Below are positions 62,201 to 64,000 of a DNA stretch of 64,000 nucleotides, one piece after another. Both the position numbers and the translations under genes were made by a program. Position 1 is the first letter of the stretch, and each line of letters begins with the position of its first letter. This DNA is from Streptomyces tardus. Lineage in GTDB: Bacteria > Actinomycetota > Actinomycetes > Streptomycetales > Streptomycetaceae. The notes beneath the pieces are model-generated. The model searched no databases, was not told the DNA's origin, and worked only from the letters and a program-made list of their open reading frames with translations. Where the stretch lies: NCBI RefSeq assembly GCF_018101125.2, contig NZ_JAELVF020000001.1, positions 3,406,079 through 3,470,078 of the forward strand. Direction: 5' to 3'.

Positions 62201-64000
62201 GGGCGAGGACGCCGACCTGCTGCGCTTCACCCCCGAGGTGCGCGGCGCCGCCCAGCTGTTCTGGGCGTACGGCACCTCCGAGGAGGACCGTACGGCGTGG
62301 ACGACCCGCGCCCACTCCCTCGCCCGTGCCCGCAGAGCCTTCGGCCCCGGCCCGGCTGTGACGCAGCTGGCGGGCGAACTCGGCGCGGCAGCCGGCGAGT
62401 TCGTCGTCGCCGCAGGGCTGAGCGTCACCGGCTCCGGTGACGGTGGTCCCGGTGGCGCAGACTCCGGGACCACCCGCGTCGGAGGCGCTCGCCACGGGAG
62501 AACCCGCGACGGGGGTGTCCGCGACGAGGAGAACCTCGGCAGCTACCTCTTCGAGGAACTGGCTGCGGGCAGGCCGCAGTTCGCCACCTCGGCGACAGCC
62601 CGCGCGTTCCTGGCCGACTTCCGCTCGGCCCTCGGCGGCCCGCAGTCGGTGCAGGCGGAGGAGTTCGCCGCGGACCTCCGGGCGCTCGGCACGGACCTGA
62701 CGGCGCGGCACCAGCTCGCGCTGGCCTGGCTCTCCTCGTTCGCCGAGGCCAGGAGCGCGCCGACCGGCGACCTTCCGGAAGCCGCCGCGCTGGAGCTGTG
62801 CGGAGATGAGCTGGCCCGACGCGACATCGACGCCCCGGTGCAGACCACCGTCACCGGTCTGCTCGGTTCGCACCGCCGGATCAGCGGCGGCGAACTCCCG
62901 CTGCGGCTCGACGAGTTCCTCGCCCGTACGCATCGGTTCCGCGCCCGCCGGGTACCGGCGCACCGTGCGTACACCCGCGCCCGCAACGCCCTGCTCACCG
63001 CGGAGCGGGAGCGGCTGCGGCTGGACGCCTTCACCCCGCAGGTGATGTCCGCCTTCGTGCGCAACCGCCTCATCGACGAGGTCTACCTCCCGCTGATCGG
63101 CGACAACCTGGCCAAGCAGCTCGGCACGGCGGGCACGGAGCGCCGCACCGACAGCCAGGGCCTGCTGCTCCTGCTCTCCCCACCGGGCTACGGCAAGACG
63201 ACGCTGATGGAGTACGTCGCCTCCCGGCTCGGGCTGGTGCTGGTCAAGGTGGACGGCCCGGCGCTCGGGTACCACACCACCTCGCTGGATCCGGCCGCCG
63301 CACCCGACGCAGCCGCCCGGCGCGAGGTGGAGAAGATCAATTTCGCCCTGGAGATGGGCAACAACGTCTTCCTCTACCTCGACGACATCCAGCACACCTC
63401 GCCCGAACTCCTCCAGAAGTTCATCCCGCTCTGCGACGCCCAGCGCCGAGTCGACGGTGTCGCGACCGCCGACGGCCGGGCACGCACTTTCGACCTGCGC
63501 GGCAAGCGCTTCGCGGTCTGCATGGCCGGCAACCCCTTCACCTCCACCGGCGCACGCTTCCGGGTCCCCGACATGCTTGCCAACCGTGCCGACGTCTGGA
63601 ACCTCGGCGACGTCCTCTCCGGCAAGGAGAACGTCTTCGCGCTCAGCCACATCGAGAACGCCCTCACCTCCAACCCGGTGCTCTCCCCGCTCGCCGCGCG
63701 CGACCGCGCCGACATCGACCTGCTGGTGCGTCTCGCGGACGGCGACGAGAGCGCCCGGGCCGACCGGTTGGCACACCCGTACACCCCCGCGGATCTGGAG
63801 CAGATCCTCGCCGTGCTGCGGAAGCTGCTGTACGTCCAGCGCACGACGCTGCGGGTCAACGCCGCCTACATCGCCTCGGCGACCATGGACGACGCCGACC
63901 GCACCGAACCGCCGTTCCGGCTCCAGGGCTCGTACCGCAACACCAACAAGCTGGCCGAACGCATCGTGCCGGTGATGAACGACCAGGAGCTCGAAGCGCT
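59208..64000 (+). CDS. Giant AAA-family 'DNA repair ATPase', 3' end outside window
   Basis: An uninterrupted frame of 1,597 codons to the right edge. The first ~600 residues are beta-rich repeats around WHxxP-like and SEEV segments; residues ~470-800 are helical and coiled-coil-rich. The AAA module follows: Walker A LSPPGYGKTTL near residue 1324, Walker B NVFLYLDDIQHTSPE near 1387, then CMAGNPFTSTGARFRVPDMLANRADVWNLGD (sensor and Arg-rich region). Public annotation calls such proteins 'DNA repair ATPase', but I know of no firm functional proof. Start GTG 59208 has GAGGAG and GGGAAG upstream. It follows the flotillin gene by 219 bases on the same strand, so a joint membrane-linked module is likely. 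Confidence 0.85.
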   Translation, partial: MSTQTQSGADTSATADGQGRRSGGNLDAGTYEVLRGRMSGAAAELARRAQSLNAERMADFGGSELELIGNDRIRTEHNCVPRDIVQVGGLMLFGYNVHFGLKQTTAVRDVFALHRYQDGRFEEVGESTLPGLLDDERFRRDFLDLYRYYREAELLQLRRTGQLLLAVFQTGERLSDIRVLRWRIAPDGTPEYVDAKGERDHTFPPSHDFEWTTTGREDHVLGRHPHISIEGELFVETVNGTLTVKVEDNTESGEGIYSEEVDEPLQSLADAEVAHVRVGPLILLRVLPYKETVHRYLVFNRRSKEVVRLDGIGLSCQLLPEDQGIIFPGGYYLTTAPAGSAARTFDTDTADLEFESVVRSPNGEDVLYVFHARAEGRTLLLPYNLIRKEVAAPIPSHGCSLFEDGTMAVFRALSDEPTRVHPMQLWQTPYLSDSYSAAQPEGTGPLTRVGNAELVRGISDSLSVARMADEMAPSVAVFEAIVAACGRVADAYYWLADEGLHGLDEPLETLRRTAEQVIDEFERVEELRAQSRAAVTGATAEVTTLVRRARGEAPGGATAWVVLLTELRRAQGGVESLRELRYVDVEQIDALTAELTASLESTGRRAVAHLSRADAFDDTRAAVEELTRRASEAATVAVADPLGEQIGEHAEGLRTVTDVVGGLDIADATVRTDLLERIGEMTGLVNRARAVLDGRRKELLESEGRAEFSAEFTLLGQAVAGALAASGTPEECDEQLGRLLLQLENLESRFGAFDDFLARLTEQREEIYETFSARKQAQLDERARHAERLVQSAERILGTVSRRSGTLATLDDVNAYFATDPLVAKVRDTAEELRSLGDTVRGEELDGRLKASRQEAARSLRDRADLYDAEGTVRLGRHRFGVNTQPIDLTLVPQDGALAFAVTGTDYRAPVDDPAFEGTRDFWDQPLVSESPQVYRAEHLAASVLAAVGPDRLREAARTEGAVAALIREQAESAYDEGYDRGVHDHDAAAVLTAVLGLGEDADLLRFTPEVRGAAQLFWAYGTSEEDRTAWTTRAHSLARARRAFGPGPAVTQLAGELGAAAGEFVVAAGLSVTGSGDGGPGGADSGTTRVGGARHGRTRDGGVRDEENLGSYLFEELAAGRPQFATSATARAFLADFRSALGGPQSVQAEEFAADLRALGTDLTARHQLALAWLSSFAEARSAPTGDLPEAAALELCGDELARRDIDAPVQTTVTGLLGSHRRISGGELPLRLDEFLARTHRFRARRVPAHRAYTRARNALLTAERERLRLDAFTPQVMSAFVRNRLIDEVYLPLIGDNLAKQLGTAGTERRTDSQGLLLLLSPPGYGKTTLMEYVASRLGLVLVKVDGPALGYHTTSLDPAAAPDAAARREVEKINFALEMGNNVFLYLDDIQHTSPELLQKFIPLCDAQRRVDGVATADGRARTFDLRGKRFAVCMAGNPFTSTGARFRVPDMLANRADVWNLGDVLSGKENVFALSHIENALTSNPVLSPLAARDRADIDLLVRLADGDESARADRLAHPYTPADLEQILAVLRKLLYVQRTTLRVNAAYIASATMDDADRTEPPFRLQGSYRNTNKLAERIVPVMNDQELEA

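Noticed and set aside
59358..63776. Very long open frame (about 1,470 codons) on the minus strand
   Set aside because: It is antisense to the AAA ATPase, composed of Gly/Val/Ala/Arg-rich sequence with no family motif; long antisense frames are a by-product of high third-position GC.

Overview
The window is high-GC DNA with strong G/C bias at third codon positions, frequent GTG and TTG starts, and many 4-base gene overlaps. It carries an adpA orthologue with an in-frame TTA codon next to orn and tRNA-His, plus an Scr1-type regulator. Together these point to a Streptomyces or close relative. Most of the window is chromosomal core or common accessory metabolism; the left 14 kb is a specialised-metabolite region.

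Layout. (1) 1-3256, minus strand: a LanB-type lantibiotic dehydratase, cut off by the window edge, preceded by a small LanB C-terminal-domain-like protein. This is a split dehydratase as seen in RiPP clusters. (2) 3532-13863, plus strand: a small membrane protein, a methyltransferase, a glycosyltransferase and a deoxyaminosugar pathway (thymidylyltransferase, 4,6-dehydratase, 2,3-dehydratase, 3-ketoreductase, E1-type 3-dehydrase with an intact iron-sulfur motif, epimerase, aminotransferase). The last six genes overlap by 4 bases each. Read together these predict a TDP-2,3,6-trideoxy-4-amino sugar, and so possibly a glycosylated RiPP. (3) 14008-17742: a VapBC pair, tRNA-His with its terminator, orn and adpA. 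(4) 18664-26188: universal stress protein, a phosphatase-annotated family protein, agmatinase, a structured leader or small-RNA candidate, NADP glutamate dehydrogenase, and an Scr1 regulator facing an ATP-binding regulatory protein.

(5) 26392-31290: a fused two-half ABC exporter and a Nudix hydrolase. The spacer between them holds a perfect 140-bp inverted copy of the exporter gene's 3' end, grown out of its terminator hairpin, joined to a direct and an inverted copy of part of the Nudix gene. This is the most striking structural anomaly in the window. (6) 31593-39369: secreted S28 aminopeptidase, sugar-binding lipoprotein, RecD2-like helicase, citrate synthase, copper-chaperone-like protein and a small HTH protein. 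(7) 39684-47836: a myo-inositol catabolic locus, iolG and iolE on the minus strand diverging from iolC-iolB-iolD-mmsA across a short inverted repeat.

(8) 47907-55529: FUSC-family membrane protein, ABM-domain protein, membrane-anchored propeller-like protein, NhaA antiporter and a PucR-type regulator. (9) 55655-64000: an NfeD/YqiJ-like membrane protein, a YqiK-like flotillin and a giant AAA ATPase that runs off the right edge; these look like one membrane-associated module. No CRISPR array, rRNA, phage gene or transposase was seen. Both edge genes are incomplete.
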